This document shows positions 21,395 to 33,070 of a stretch of 64,000 bases of DNA, one piece after another. Each line of letters opens with the position of its first letter. Position 1 is the first letter of the stretch. A program made the position numbers and the translations under genes. Source of the stretch: Micrasema longulum (lineage: Eukaryota; Arthropoda; Insecta; Trichoptera; Brachycentridae); the NCBI GenBank assembly GCA_022494885.1, contig JAGVSM010001434.1, positions 425,932 to 489,931 on the forward strand, in the 5' to 3' direction. The notes under the pieces are model-generated. The model saw nothing but the letters and a program-made list of their open reading frames with translations. It did no database searches and was not told the origin of the DNA.

Positions 21395-21815
21395 GTGGAA
21401 ACTCATACAGGAGAAGCCGGACTATTGACAAGCATCAACAGACCTTCCGTTCCACTTTGAAAGCGTTCGGCACTTTGTGTCCTATTTTTATTTATTTCAA
21501 CAATTACCTTTACTATTTTTACCATGTATGATATTACCTCATGTGATAAGTCCTTATGACTTATCACTGTTACGATATCTTCTAGGTCATCATCCAGACT
21601 TCTACATCGTGCCTCCAGCTGCATTCGCTCTAAGCTGAAAATGGGACGATGCATCAACAAATGAGGGACATCTTGGGGTGTCTCATCATCACATGAACAT
21701 GATTGATTTCAGCTATTGATTTCTGAGAGCTTGAAACGGTGAAGATAGCTTATAAAACGTCCGTGGCCTTTAAGGATTCGAGCCAGTTCGTACACAACTT
21801 GCTGCGTTTTCATGA
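21395..21815 (-). pseudogene. I/R1-type LINE fragment after RNase H
   Basis: Minus strand reads 'VYELARILKGHGRFISYLHR' then 'CSCDDETPQDVPHLLMHRP' and 'ERMQLEARC'. This matches the post-RNase H region of I/R1-group LINEs (GHGxFxxYLxRF, CxCxxxETxxHLLxxC). One in-frame stop and loss of the last Cys show decay. The frame 21403-21660 is open. Confidence 0.6.
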
Positions 21816-22365
21816 AATCAAAAGTTACTTTACGTTACTAGGTACTAGGAACCTTCTCTAGAATCGATAAAAATAATTCTTTAAATGGTGATATATCCCA
21901 TCGAAGAAATCAGTGGACATTTTCATGGCTATCGAGTATTAGTAAATAAACCTAACAATGTGAAACTTTATTCTATTTCCTAGGTATGTTTAGCCGAATA
22001 TTATTCATCGTGTTTAAGCTTCTCCTTTTCACAATAGCTACAAAAATGCACATTTTTTGAAAAATTTATCACTAGGACAATTTGCGAAGATTGGTATTTA
22101 TTTTTATATTCGTTTGATAATAAAGGGATAGTTAAAATGCTTTAATATAAATAAAAAAAATTAAATCACGTCAGAATTTAAAATAAATATTTGACAAGTA
22201 AAAATATAGCAAGCTGACCAATAATGATTGATACTTACTTCGTATCTTAATTATTTTACCCATGGAAGTTTAGAAAGAAATACTCATAATTACGAAGTAG
22301 GTATTAAAATTACATAATATATCTCGAGGTATTCATCATTCCATGTCCGCTCCCTAGCTGGAACA
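21816..22365. other. no gene recognised
   Basis: AT-rich sequence, nothing assignable. Confidence 0.45.
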
Positions 22366-22369
22366 TATG

Positions 22370-22775
22370 GTATCCACAAAGAGCCTCCATGGATCTCTGT
22401 CGGCCGCCAACTCACTTGCGTCCTCCCAAGTCAGGTTCTCGTCCCGAAGTTCTGACATAAACTGATGGCGAACGTCCAGGACGTCAAGAACCTGATGCTT
22501 TGTAAAGTAGGCAAGCATGGTTAAGGCTCTCAGGATGCATCCGCAGTATATGGTCTAGCCAGCCGTATCGCCTCCGCTTGACGACAGTTGTCACCGGAGT
22601 TTGCTGCGTCCGTTCTTTCATTACCTCATTCCTCACAAAGTCGAACCACCGCACACCCAACATTCTTCTGAGACACCTATTCTCAAAACTCAGAATTTTG
22701 CTATTTTGGGCCCTAGTCGGGTGCCACAATTCGCATCCGTAGAGGAGAATAGGTGTGTCGAGGTATTAATATATT
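22370..22775 (-). pseudogene. second RTE-type LINE, C-terminal fragment
   Basis: Minus strand (open at 22484-22729) reads 'LYGCELWHPTRAQNSKILSF'-like sequence, 'ENRCLRRMLGVRWFDFVRNE' and 'RRYGWLDHILRM', the RTE/BovB-type C-terminal blocks (CLRRxLGxRW; WLGHxLRM). It is a different family from the 5.4 kb element: it lacks the SAYPxGEMA end. Related copy at 36.2 kb. Confidence 0.65.
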
Positions 22776-23765
22776 TATTTTTTTGGTCTTAGTTTTGATT
22801 TTCTTTAGTTGTCTTTTATTTTAATTGTACCTGTACCCATACCAAAAGAGAGAAATTTATTTATTATAACTATATGGACTGAATAATTCCCTAAATAAAT
22901 AGCATAAAATAATCAGATTTACGTAGTAAACCCTTAGTTTCCCTAATATCCGTTAGAAATTAGTTAAAAGGTTATAAAATTATTTTGATACCCCGCATAC
23001 CTGTGTGTTTATTTGTCAACAAGTTACACTCTGGACGTGATCCGATGTAAGTGCATTATACAAGTTATTTTAATCAGTATGCAAAGCTAGTCGGATGCAG
23101 TTGTCACAGAGGACGATGCGACCATCTTAATTATTCTTGTTTATACCTTTATTATTTTACTTGTTGTTTTACATCTTAACTTATTCCTCATCCATTTACC
23201 TTTTAACCTTAACGCAGGATGTTTTTACGACCACTAATACATTTTACTTGTGTTGATAAAACACGCACATTTCTAGCATTAAAGTGAAGTGATTCCCTAG
23301 GTACATAAAATATTTTTTCCTAATACATTTTTGTATTCGGATCGACCTGCACATCTAAACCTCATGTGTATATTTGCATATGTAAATTTATATGCTGTTT
23401 TTTTCACATATTCGCTTTGGCGAATGAACCTACATACTCGTATTTTACTTTGTAGTAAAATGCGGTATCGAATAAGAATTATGTACGTGTAATTTTTAAT
23501 GCTATTTTTAGAAGTATTAGTGAAATATGGCGTTTTCACTTATAACTGGCATTAAAAATGTTTTCTTCCGAGAATTTGATTACAGTTCCAAGTTACCTAC
23601 AATCAGAAGGATCACGCGTACATCATACTCGTATCTGACAATCTCTCTTCGCCATGAGACGAAGCGGTAAGCAATTACCTAGGTCTAAGACTGCAGTCAA
23701 CTGTAATGAATATATTTTAATAAGTACGTTGTATCCAAAAATATATTTTGGTAATTTAGAATATT
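22776..23765. other. no gene recognised
   Basis: AT-rich sequence. The frame at 23297-23539 shows no domain. Ends at the TSD of the next RTE copy. Confidence 0.45.
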
Positions 23766-23777
23766 TTGTACTTGAAT

Positions 23778-24735
23778 GGTTGAACTTGTCACCATGGTTG
23801 TTTAATCTATACATGGACAACTGTATGAAAGAGATAGAATGTATGGGTATTGGAGCAAAAATGGATAATTTTTCAGTAAGCTGCTTGTTGTATGCTGACG
23901 ATGCAGTTCTGTTAGCAAGCAGCAAGGCTAATTTGCAGCAAATAGTCTCTAGAATGTATGATGTATGCCTGGAGAGCGAATTGGCGATGAACGAAAGTAA
24001 GTCAAAAGTGATGGTATTTGAAAGGGATAGTGAGGTTACTGACTGCATAATAAATGTAAACAACGAATGTCTCGAGCAAGTAGAATAATTTGTGTATCTG
24101 GGAAGCATGTTTTCAAGAGATGGAAGAGTAGAAAAGATGTTGAAAGAAGAGTGAATGCGGGCAACAAAATGAACAAAGCACTAAGCACAGTACGTTCTAA
24201 TAAAATATGTCAATCGAAGCTAAACTGGCAGTGCACAACGGAGTTTTAGTCCCAACACTTACGTATGGAAGTGAAACATGGAACTGGCAGAGGAAGGATG
24301 AAAGCCGAGTGAACGCGGTTGAAATGCGATCTCTTAGACGAATGTGTAATAAATCAATGTATGACAGGGTTACGAGTGATGAAATCAGGCGAGAGTCTAA
24401 ATCTGAGACAAGTATAATTGATAAGATTAAGAAAGGGTCTGAGATGGTTTGGTCACGTAGAACGAATGGACGACGAGAGAATGGTAAAACAAGTATATAT
24501 GGCAAAAATGAACGGCAACGTTAGACGAGGACGACCAAGGAAGACGTGGCATGATCAGATAAACCAAAATCTTAAGTCTGGTCATGTCAAAAGCAGACGG
24601 AACCGAAGGGCATGTATGACAAGATGTATGAATGTGGAAGAGGCTAGGAGTGTATGCCAGGATAGACGTGTGTGGCGGTCCATTCTCTCTGCCTACCCCT
24701 ACGGGGAAATGGCGTGATGGTAGTAGTAGTAGTAG
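23778..24735 (+). mobile_element. RTE-like LINE, 5'-truncated, 12-bp TSD
   Basis: Begins in the RT domain at 'LSPWLFNLYMDNCMKEIE', keeps 'CLLYADDAVLLA', the thumb and the C-terminal 'RWFGHVERMDDERMVKQVYM', and ends 'SAYPYGEMA' plus GTA repeats. TTGTACTTGAAT flanks it at 23766-23777 and 24736-24747. Three frames are used, so the ORF is broken near 24088, 24200 and 24440. It belongs to a GTA-tailed subfamily with copies at 37.8 and 59.2 kb. Confidence 0.85.
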
Positions 24736-24747
24736 TTGTACTTGAAT

Positions 24748-25850
24748 AATGAAGGGCCTTTACAAGCATCAAACGAGAAAAGGTTACGATCTCAGGCTTC
24801 CTATGGCGAGACTGACTATAACTTAAAACTGTAATCTAAACGATGTCTTCCTTGTGGCGACGAGTTCCTTATTAAATCAATCTTCTCATCTCTTACGGTT
24901 CATTAAATCTGATTACCTCTCCAGAAGCGTGCGTTGCTCGCACCCGGTACTTACCAGGTCTCCAGGTGTTTTACCTTCCGCCGACAGGAACAAATTGCTT
25001 TGTTGACGCTTAATTTTCCCGATCCAATTCACGCTTCAACTAGTGTAATTAGATACTCATGCTGTTAAATTATAATTTGAGGCGGCGGGAATGCATAAAA
25101 GTAAAAGCGCCTTATGTTGTTTCAAAGGTTTGTTTACCTTAGAAATTTCGTAAGCATTTCCACGCAAAGCGCAAGTTTTTATATTTACTTGTATTCTGAT
25201 GAACAATTTTTGTAGCACAACAATAATGTAAAACCGCCAATTCAAACAGCTCCATTGATTTTCTTTTGCAAAGTTACGAATAATTAACAATTTATAAGTA
25301 CAGTAAAACGGTTTATCGGAAATATAAAAAATCACGTTGTTTCTTCCTTATTTTTTTAGCTTCGACTTCGACGAGCATTGTCTCCCTTAAAAATGTGGAG
25401 ATCATTTTATGTACATATATTCGATCATAAACATTACCGCTAGCGTCAAGTCTAAATCTTTCCTCAGCTTCTGAATCTTGCATCTCCAAACCTCGTCTTT
25501 AAAAGCGGTTATTTTATGGGCTGATGTTATCGAGTGTGTATGATTTACAGACGTGTCGCAAAAAATAGAGAGAGTTATCGTTTGTGAAGACAAGCCGCTA
25601 CCAGGAACGCAGGAGATTGCGGGGAAACCTAATGGAGGGGTAACGAAATCCGATATCGCTGCCTAAAGTTCAAAGATATCATTCTCCCCATTCATAAAGC
25701 GTTTGTCAGCAGTTCGGTCCAAGTCTACGGGTTCACTACTTCAAGATGGCACAAGGTTTGAGGGTTACTTCGTTTGCATACATAATGGGGGTATTCGAGA
25801 AAATATTTTATAGAAAAAGACACAGCCGTTTCATTCAACCTTTATTAAAT
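24748..25850. other. no gene recognised
   Basis: Mixed composition. Short frames at 25057-25335 and 25402-25593 have no recognisable domain. No repeat family matched. Confidence 0.4.
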
Positions 25851-25854
25851 TGAT

Positions 25855-26106
25855 TATTATTATTACTATGGATAACTTAGTAGTGCCATTTTCATAATAT
25901 AATACCTCAAGGGCGTTTTACAAAGTGATTTTAACTTTTTGAATTTGTAATTTAATTTACTTTGTTATTACATGCTACAGATTTATTGAAAGGTTTCAGA
26001 GAACAAGTGGGTTTTAAGATTTTCCCGAAACATCACCTCGCTCTCACAGTTTCGCACTTCTGCTGGGTGAGCATTGAGCATTCCACGCCACAAGGCCTGC
26101 GACCGC
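25855..26106 (-). mobile_element. L2-like LINE 3' end, left part
   Basis: 3' hairpin tail (GCCATTTT...CCTCAAGGGCG) and an ATT-type microsatellite at 25855-25870. The C-terminal coding remnant matches 28.96-29.05 kb in reverse. It is split at 26106 by the RTE copy and continues for about 40 bp after 27105. Confidence 0.75.
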
Positions 26107-27093
26107 TAACTAAACTAACTAACCATCACGCCATTTCCCCAGAGGGGTAGGCAGAGAGGATAGAACGCCACACCACTCTGTCCTGGCACACTTCCTTTGC
26201 TTCCTTCACATTCATACATCTTCTCATGCACGCACGTCGATTATTCCGACTTTTCACATGACCACTTTCAAGAATTTGTTGTACTTGATCATACCATGTC
26301 TTTCTCGGCCTTCCTCGACTTCTACAACCAGACACATTCGCATCATAAATCTTTTTAGCCGTTCTTTCATCATTCATTCGCTCCACGTGACCGAACCATC
26401 GCAAAAGACCTTTCTTAATTTTGTCGATAATGCTTAACTCAGCCTTGCATTCTGCTCTAATTTCGACATTAGGGCACCTATCATACATTGTTTTTCCGCA
26501 CATTCGCCTGAGGGATCGCATTTCAACGGCATTCAGTCTACTTTCGTCCCTTTTTTTCCAACTCCATGCTTCGCTTCCATACATTAGGGTTGGTACCAGA
26601 ACTCCATTATGAACTGCTAATTTAGCCTCTTGCGATAGACACTTATTTGCTACGACAGACTTTAGGGCACCATTAACTCTGTTACCGGCACTAACCCTCC
26701 TTTCAATATCCTCGTCCATATTTCCATCTCTAGTAAACATACTGCAGATATACAAATTCTTCGACCTGTTTCAAACTATCTCCATTTACTACAATCTTAC
26801 ATTCAGTCATAGTTGCATTTTAACAAAGACCATGACGTTCGACTTTTGTACATTCATTAACAAATCACTCTCCTTGCACACTTCGTAAACCTTTGTAACC
26901 AAGGATTGCAGTTCCTCTTCGCTGTCAGCTAGAAGGACTGCGTCATCGGCGTATAGAAGGCAACTGACAGTTAGATTACTCATTTTCGCTCCCACATCCA
27001 TACTTTTCAATTCTTTCATACATTTATCCATGTATATGTTGAATAACCACGGTGACATTACACATCCCTGTTTGACTCCTTTAGGGATGTGAT
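26107..27093 (-). mobile_element. RTE-like LINE inside L2-like copy, 12-bp TSD
   Basis: Minus strand, from the RT 'KGVKQGC...SPWLFN' region through 'CLLYADDAVLLA', 'RRVSAGNRVNGALKSVVANK' and 'LLRWFGHVERM' to 'SAYPSGEMA' and a GTTA-type tail. The frame 26126-26755 (209 codons) is intact for the C-terminal part; a break near 26800 separates it from the RT part. GCCTGCGACCGC flanks it at 26095-26106 and 27094-27105. Nearly identical to the 5.4 kb copy. Confidence 0.87.
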
Positions 27094-27105
27094 GCCTGCG
27101 ACCGC

Positions 27106-27145
27106 AAATGCGGTAAACTGATAATATTATCTAAACTATTTATTA
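27106..27145 (-). mobile_element. L2-like LINE, right part after RTE insertion
   Basis: 'AAATGCGGTAAACTGA' continues the L2-like frame seen at 29.07 kb ('CAAATGCACGTTCGCCGAA'), then the match ends. Confidence 0.5.
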
Positions 27146-27269
27146 TTTAATCTAAACTATCTATTAAACATGATATATATTATCTAAACTATTTAGTACA
27201 CAATATTATCATTGATTTTGGTTTCTTACGTTTTTCTTCCGTTTATGGGCAATCTTTATATCTTTTCAA

Positions 27270-27645
27270 TGCGGTGAATGTGTTAACGAAACAACATCTT
27301 CGAGATTTGCACTGGTTAAAAAGCCCAGAGAGAATAAAATACAAGCTTTGCTGGACAGTATTCAAAACACTAGATTTGGAGATCGTGCTTTTGCCGCTGC
27401 CGGTCCCTCTGCCTGGAACCAATTGCCTTCAAACGAATCATCGATAGTCCCAGTCAGTTCAGATCCCAACTAAAATCCCACTTCTTTAGACTACCATACC
27501 CTCAATTTTAAATCTGGAAATACAATATATCACTTTAGTTTAGTTGGAATGTAAGTTTAGGTATACAATTGTAAAGCGCCCTTGAGGTGATTTTTTACAA
27601 AAATGGCGCTATATAAATCAGCCAAATGTTATTATTATTATTGAG
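27270..27645 (+). mobile_element. L2-like LINE subfamily 2, 3' end
   Basis: Reads 'LRDLHWLKSPERIKYKLCW', skips to 'RFGDRAFAAAGPSAWNQLP' (internal deletion), then a 3' UTR and the hairpin tail GCGCCCTTGAGG...AATGGCGC plus ATT repeats. Relatives at 34.7 and 60.0 kb carry the same SAWNQLP block. Confidence 0.7.
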
Positions 27646-28616
27646 TAATATGCATAAGACATAAAACCCATAAAACAAACCGACGACAACATGGAATCTT
27701 ACTTGTTCTAAAAAATAAACGTTCTTGCTCTTAGATACCCCTCACTTTTTCAAAGATTTAATACGCTCCTAAGTTAGAATTTGTTATGCATATTTCTGTG
27801 GCACTTCTCTGTTTCAAGCAATAAAAAGATGTAGATATGTGATGCAGTGCTTAAAAATTAACGTTTTTCTCTATTTTTCCCGTTTGTCTCAATTTCGATC
27901 CCTAGTATTTTTATAGATATAAAAAACAGTTTTGCGTAAGTAATTCTGGTTACTCAATCGATCGGCGATCAAAAATACGATTTGTGCACATTTCTTCAAA
28001 TAATAATATGTTGTTAAATGTATTTATAAAATAGGCATGGGTACTTTGTAATTTCGGGGATTTCTGTACCTGGATGAATGATTGTAGTTGGTTGCATCCT
28101 ATCTCTGCCTCTACAACTACACAACATATTGTAAAATGTTACTCGCTTTTGGTACTTGAAAAAATCAGGTAGGAATTTCTGATTCCCGGAATCGTTGAAT
28201 TTCGGGACTTCTTTCCTCTGGCCCCTAAAATTCCTTGGGATTTATTGAGGTCTACTTGGGATGGGGCACGCACTTGAAGGGGGAACAGGGTCGGCTTTGT
28301 GTTTATCACCCCAAAGTGCTACAAATAACACCGACGATATAATAGTATGCAAGATATTTGATATTTATATGGGGTTGTTACTTTTATACTTGAAATTAAC
28401 ACTTTTACGTATCGTTATTTACATATACGGGTCGAAGGTTTATATACAAATTATTTTGGCTAACGCCATTGCCATTTGATAAGTACATTTTATGTATATA
28501 CATGTCACTTAACACTTTACAATGCGCTTTATTGCGATGCTTTAAAAAAAATATATGTAAAGATTGTAAAGCACATTTTTTGTAAAATATGGCCCCAAAG
28601 GTGCTGGCGCTGTTTA
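27646..28616. other. no gene recognised
   Basis: AT-rich sequence; chance frames at 28261-28479 and 28476-28694 have no domain. Confidence 0.4.
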
Positions 28617-28793
28617 GTTAAAACCTCAACACATTTAAATAAATCCGTAGCATATGATAACAAAATAAATTGTTTTATTAAATTACAAATTTAAAAGTTT
28701 CAATTAAATTTATTTATCTATAGAATCACTATGTTAAGCGCCCTTGAAGTATTATATTACGAAAATGGCGCTACATAAGTTATAATAATAATT
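28617..28793 (+). mobile_element. L2-like LINE 3' UTR and tail
   Basis: 'CATTTAAATAAATCCGTAGC' through 'AAGCGCCCTTGAAGTATT' and 'GAAAATGGCGCTACATAAG' to ATA repeats. Faces the next copy tail to tail. Confidence 0.75.
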
Positions 28794-29664
28794 ATGGATA
28801 ACTCATACAGCGCCATTTTCGTAATATAATACCTCAAGGGCGCTTTGCAAAGTGATTATATAAAGATATAAATTCAATTTTAACTTTAACTTTTAAATTT
28901 AAGAAAAATAATGTACTTTTTCATACTACTTTTCCACCACATGCTAAGAATTTATTCAAATTATTTAGAGAACAAGTGGGTTTTAAGTTTCTTCCGAAAC
29001 ATCACTTCACTCTCACAGTTTCGGATTTCTGCTGGGAGAGCATTCCATGCCGTAGGGCCTGCGACCGCAAATGCACGTTCGCCGAATTTAGTGCGCTGTT
29101 TGCGTAGAGGTATAATAACTTTTCCTTTCGACGTAGATGTAGCTGATCTAAGCGTAAGACGTCTGTCAGCTAGTTCATCTGGAATGCAGAGTTCCCTTAG
29201 ATAGTCTGGAGCAGAGTTGTGCAGTGACTTATACATTAGCCAACAGAGTTTGTATTCCACCCTCTGTGGAAAACGTAGCCAGTGCAATTCCCGAAGTAGT
29301 GGAGTGATATGACTGAATTTAGAGATTCCAAAAATAAGTCTCGCTGCGGCATTTAATACAGCCTGTAGGCGAGTCATTTTATTCATCGGTAGACCTGCGT
29401 AGATACCATTACAATAATCGACTCTAGCCACTACAAACGCATTTATTAATTGACGGGCGGCATCAACTGGCAAATTTTTGCGTATGCATTAAATCTGTCT
29501 CAGCTGGTAAAAGTATGAACTTATCGTTCTACTAATTTGAGCGTCAAGAGAAAGGTCAGAATTAAGGATGACTCCCAGTAGTTTAACGGTGGGTAAAGCG
29601 GTACTCCTCACATCGGGTAGTGCCGTATCCTGAATCAAATTCTGTCGTCTGGCTGAAGCCATCC
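28794..29664 (-). pseudogene. L2-like LINE, C-terminal half of ORF
   Basis: Minus frame 28961-29473 (170 codons) reads 'VDAARQLINAFVVARVDYCN', 'AGLPMNKMTRLQAVLNAAAR', 'LRELHWLRFPQRVEYKLCW', 'LRSATSTSKGKVIIPLRKQR' and 'FAVAGPTAWNALPAEIR', ending FRKKLKTHLFSK. This is the connection/thumb and C-terminus of CR1/L2-group ORF2. Upstream sequence to 29664 continues the ORF in other frames ('ASARRQNLIQDT'). The 3' UTR ends in the GCGCC hairpin at 28808-28850. This is the best-preserved C-terminus of this family here. Confidence 0.8.
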
Positions 29665-29834
29665 AAAGTTATATATATTAATAATAATAAAAACACAGTT
29701 TTAAACGACTCGTTTAAATTAGTCCAGAATGAGTGCTTTTGTAGCTATAATTAAAAATAAAAAAATCAAATGACAAAAATGTACAGTTTTTACCATTTTG
29801 ATATTTTTAAAAATATTTTTTAAACAGTATAAAT

Positions 29835-29965
29835 CCGGCTCGACTGTGGAATCATCTCCCATCCACTTTCAAAGATGTTTCTACAGTAGCTTTAAGTAAA
29901 TCACGACTGATGAAACATTTTTCCCTTCCCTAATCTCTCATCTTTTCTTCTCCCATATATGCATA
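29835..29965 (+). pseudogene. CR1/Rex-type LINE C-terminal scrap
   Basis: 'SRLWNHLPSTFKDVST' then 'LSKSRLMKHF' is the LWNxLPxxF...FKxRLxxHL C-terminal pattern. A close relative lies at 56.0 kb ('CGACTGTAGAATCATCTCCC'). Confidence 0.5.
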
Positions 29966-31210
29966 TTGCAAATGTCTACGCGTATTGCAAATTCTATCAA
30001 TTTTATTTAGTTTTTTTTTCGCATTCGTATTGAAACTAAGGAAAAAATCCATTTAGCAATAAGCCCGCTAATGTACCAAAAGTTAAATAAATAAATTAAT
30101 TAAAATATTATGCACAATCCGGGCCCTATTGAGATATTCTGTATTATAATCATTAGTGCATAAAATATCACGCATATTCTCAGGGTGTCCTTTTACAGAC
30201 AGTTTAGCCGCCCATTAACTGAAACCACTGCAAAATTTGACAAACTCATTTGGTTCATGAGGGTGAAATTATTGTTTCGCCCCATTTAATTAAAACCTGT
30301 AAGCAGTTTTTTTCTAAATATAAGTATGTAATCCTCAAAGGGCTCATGTAAGAAATACGAGTTATGAAGCTTATATGGATTATTATTCATATTTGTATAT
30401 TATTTTTGATATTGCCAACTTGAAAAAACAGCCAAAGCCCAGATCGGGTTTTGATGTGAATGCGAATGAGTATCTTATGGTGCCTTCTCGGCGTCATGTA
30501 AGGTTTTGCCGCGCCTATATTTGTGTACTTTTGAGGGCCCCGTGTGCAAAAACTATAATGATTACATAATGCCAATAACAATGACTGGATAGCCCGTTTT
30601 GTCGACTACCGGAAATGGTTTGTCACGAGCGGAGGGGGGTTGCGAGGGGACGTCACAGCGCTGCGCGTGGAGGTCTAAATTTGGGCTTGTGTAGGCAAGG
30701 CGCGCGCTCAGTTCGGTTGTATCTCCGGAACGAGTTGTGTATTCATCCAAATGCAAAAAAAAAAAAATACCTTAGATTTCAAAGTTTTTATAAATTTGGG
30801 CGCTTAATATCTAAGGTCATAGTGGAAATTGAGCCCGACGTTATAACGCCAGTATGTATTACTTACTGGCGATTTTAATGTCGATGCCAACGATCCGAGA
30901 AATGATTTGCTGGTTCCATATATGTAACAAGAATACGATCTTCAACTTGTACGAACCTCTCCGACTTTACTTGGAAACACCACAATCAACTTAACGTTTG
31001 CACGTCAACTTAGTCCGACGATTATGTCCCACGTTTCATATTTTAGTTACCATCGACCAATTCTTCGTGAGTTTGCCGATTGTACTAATGATTTAATGTT
31101 ATATATAGCGTAATTTTCTCTCTTTCATTATTTCAACTTTCTTTCTGACAAACAAAGCACAAGAATCTCCTAATAACGAGAATAACGTGTGTAATTTTGC
31201 ATTCACGATG
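29966..31210. other. no gene recognised; local GC-rich patch
   Basis: Mostly AT-rich. About 30595-30740 is clearly richer in G, C and CpG than its surroundings ('GCGCTGCGCGTGGAGG', 'GGCGCGCGCTCAG'). Overlapping frames on both strands show no domain. It may be a scrap of a GC-richer element. Confidence 0.4.
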
Positions 31211-31400
31211 ATGACGAGATCATTTGAAGAAATCCTTAGCATGTGATGACAAAGTACATTGTTTTTCTTAAATTACAAATAATAAAAGTTAAAATTAAAT
31301 TTATTTATTTATATAATCACTTTTCAATTCAATTTATTTAAATACCCTTGAGGTATTATATTACGAAAATGGCGCTACATAAATTATCCATAATAATAAT
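31211..31400 (+). mobile_element. L2-like LINE 3' UTR and tail
   Basis: 'CATTTGAAGAAATCCTTAGC' through 'CCCTTGAGGTATTATATTAC' and 'GAAAATGGCGCTACATAA' with ATA repeats. Confidence 0.7.
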
Positions 31401-32175
31401 ATTAAGATCGGACGGGAGCATCAAGAATGCTTCCTGTATTTTTATTTCAAATATCTCGTTTCCAATGCAGAATTCGGCTAAAGTAGTCAAACATTAAATT
31501 CCGTACATTTTTTTTTATTTTATCTGTAATGGACCGATATTAGGTATATTAAGTCGAAAGAAAATTCGAAAACGGTATTTATTTTTTCAATGATCATAGT
31601 TCTATCTTCTAACTGTATCTTACATTAATCACAATTATCTAAAAGGTGCGTACGAATTATTATGTACGGTTGCAAATTATTCTATAAATAAAGTTGGACT
31701 TCAAAAGCTAACCGTAACAATTAGTTGAATGACTTCTGTTCCACAAAAGCTCTCTGATGACAGTTTTGAACAGCTGCGTTCTCTCCATCGACCACGATGC
31801 TATTGTTTTCTTTTTTCATTGTAGACATGGCAGTTTTAACTCCAAATTGTCATTCTATCCGAAAGGTAACTTCTTTTAACACGAACAGACATATCTTAAC
31901 AGGATTGTTGTACTCACTTTTTACTCATTCTCTGATGCTGTATGTCAGATTATCTTTTTGTATCTGGAGAGTATGATGATGCATCCGGACCAAGGCGGCG
32001 GTTTTTGCATCCTGTTTAGTATTATATATGTATGTACAAATACGTACTTAACTATGTATCTTGTTATAAATGTGTCTTAAAATAATAACGATCAAATCAT
32101 AGTACCAAGCTATTATGATGTACTTACAGATTTACCATACAATAATATGTTCCTTTAATTATGTTTATTTTATTA
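31401..32175. other. no gene recognised
   Basis: AT-rich sequence, nothing assignable. Confidence 0.45.
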
Positions 32176-32210
32176 TAATATCAACATTTTGAGTTGGTCA
32201 ACTATATTAT

Positions 32211-32457
32211 GAAAATCCCTCTCCTCCATTCCTCCACTCTATTTCCTCATCCCTTAACCTTCTTAAGAGCTCTTTTTTTTTTTTCTCATGTCTCATATAA
32301 TTTATTATTTTTTTCTTTACTGTGTAACAATGTTCTCTCATTATATTTGTAAAAAACTTTAACTGGATGTATGTACTATTTTTTATATTTTGTATTCTTA
32401 TATAACAACTGTTGTTTTTCCTGAATAAATAAAAATAAAATAAAATAAAAATAAAAA
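32211..32457 (+). mobile_element. poly(A) LINE 3' end, 7-bp TSD
   Basis: The 3' end 'ACTGTTGTTTTTCCTGAATA' followed by A-rich sequence resembles the end of the 45.5-46.1 kb insertion. ATATTAT flanks it at 32204-32210 and 32458-32464. It lies inside a family T unit, with T landmarks on both sides. Confidence 0.55.
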
Positions 32458-32463
32458 ATATTA

Positions 32464-32924
32464 TAAAGTAGGTAAGATTCATCTGACTGAATTATTTCAC
32501 CTACTTGACATTTGGAAACATTTTTCAATTTTTGAATTTCTTTTTGGACCAGTTGGTTTAATCAACAATATTTTGAGTTTATCCAAATATGTGTAGATAA
32601 ATAATGAATTTCACCCCCTAGGGAATTATTAATATTAACATATTACAACAGAGATGGAGAAGATTGTTGAGTAGAAAATATGGAAGTCTTGGCATTTATA
32701 GGATAAATCTTATCTACATCAGTAAAGGATTCATCTTTTGACTGTCACAAAAATTAGCAGAATTTAAGAAATATAGATGTTAAAACATAGGCGAAATGGT
32801 GAATGTTACAGTGTGTGAAGTGGCCACTTAAACCTGGCAATGACAGGTCGTAAGGCTTGTTGATTTCAAAACCTTCATATTGCCTTCTCTAAAATGTTCT
32901 CAGTCTCTGTCGTAATATTTCTTT
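32464..32924. repeat. family T, inverted arrangement
   Basis: The left part (to about 32650) is reverse ('AGATTCATCTGACTGAATTA', 'TTTTGAGTTTATCCAAAT') and the right part is forward ('GGTGAATGTTACAGTGTGTG', 'CAATGACAGGTCGTAAGGC', 'CTCTGTCGTAATA'). The junction lies within the segment that starts AACAGAGATGGAGAAGA, as at 2.7 kb. Confidence 0.65.
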
Positions 32925-33009
32925 TTTTTATTTGTTTATTTTTCAATACATATATTTACATAGAATTTTAATTACAAAATACACTTTACGAAAAATACAT
33001 CTTAAAATG
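32925..33009 (-). mobile_element. short poly(A) insertion in family T
   Basis: Plus-strand TTTTTTTATTTGTTTATTTT (reversed A-rich tail) followed by about 60 bp. T resumes at 33010 with 'TTCCTAGTAGGCGAATCCAG'. Probably a very short 5'-truncated LINE. Confidence 0.4.
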
Positions 33010-33070
33010 AATAACTTCCTAGTAGGCGAATCCAGTCTTTGTATGCAAACATTTGGATAAACTTGAAATA
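33010..33070 (+). repeat. family T fragment
   Basis: 'GGCGAATCCAGTCTTTGTAT' and 'CATTTGGATAAACTTGAAAT' match the T segment at 2865-2920. Confidence 0.5.
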
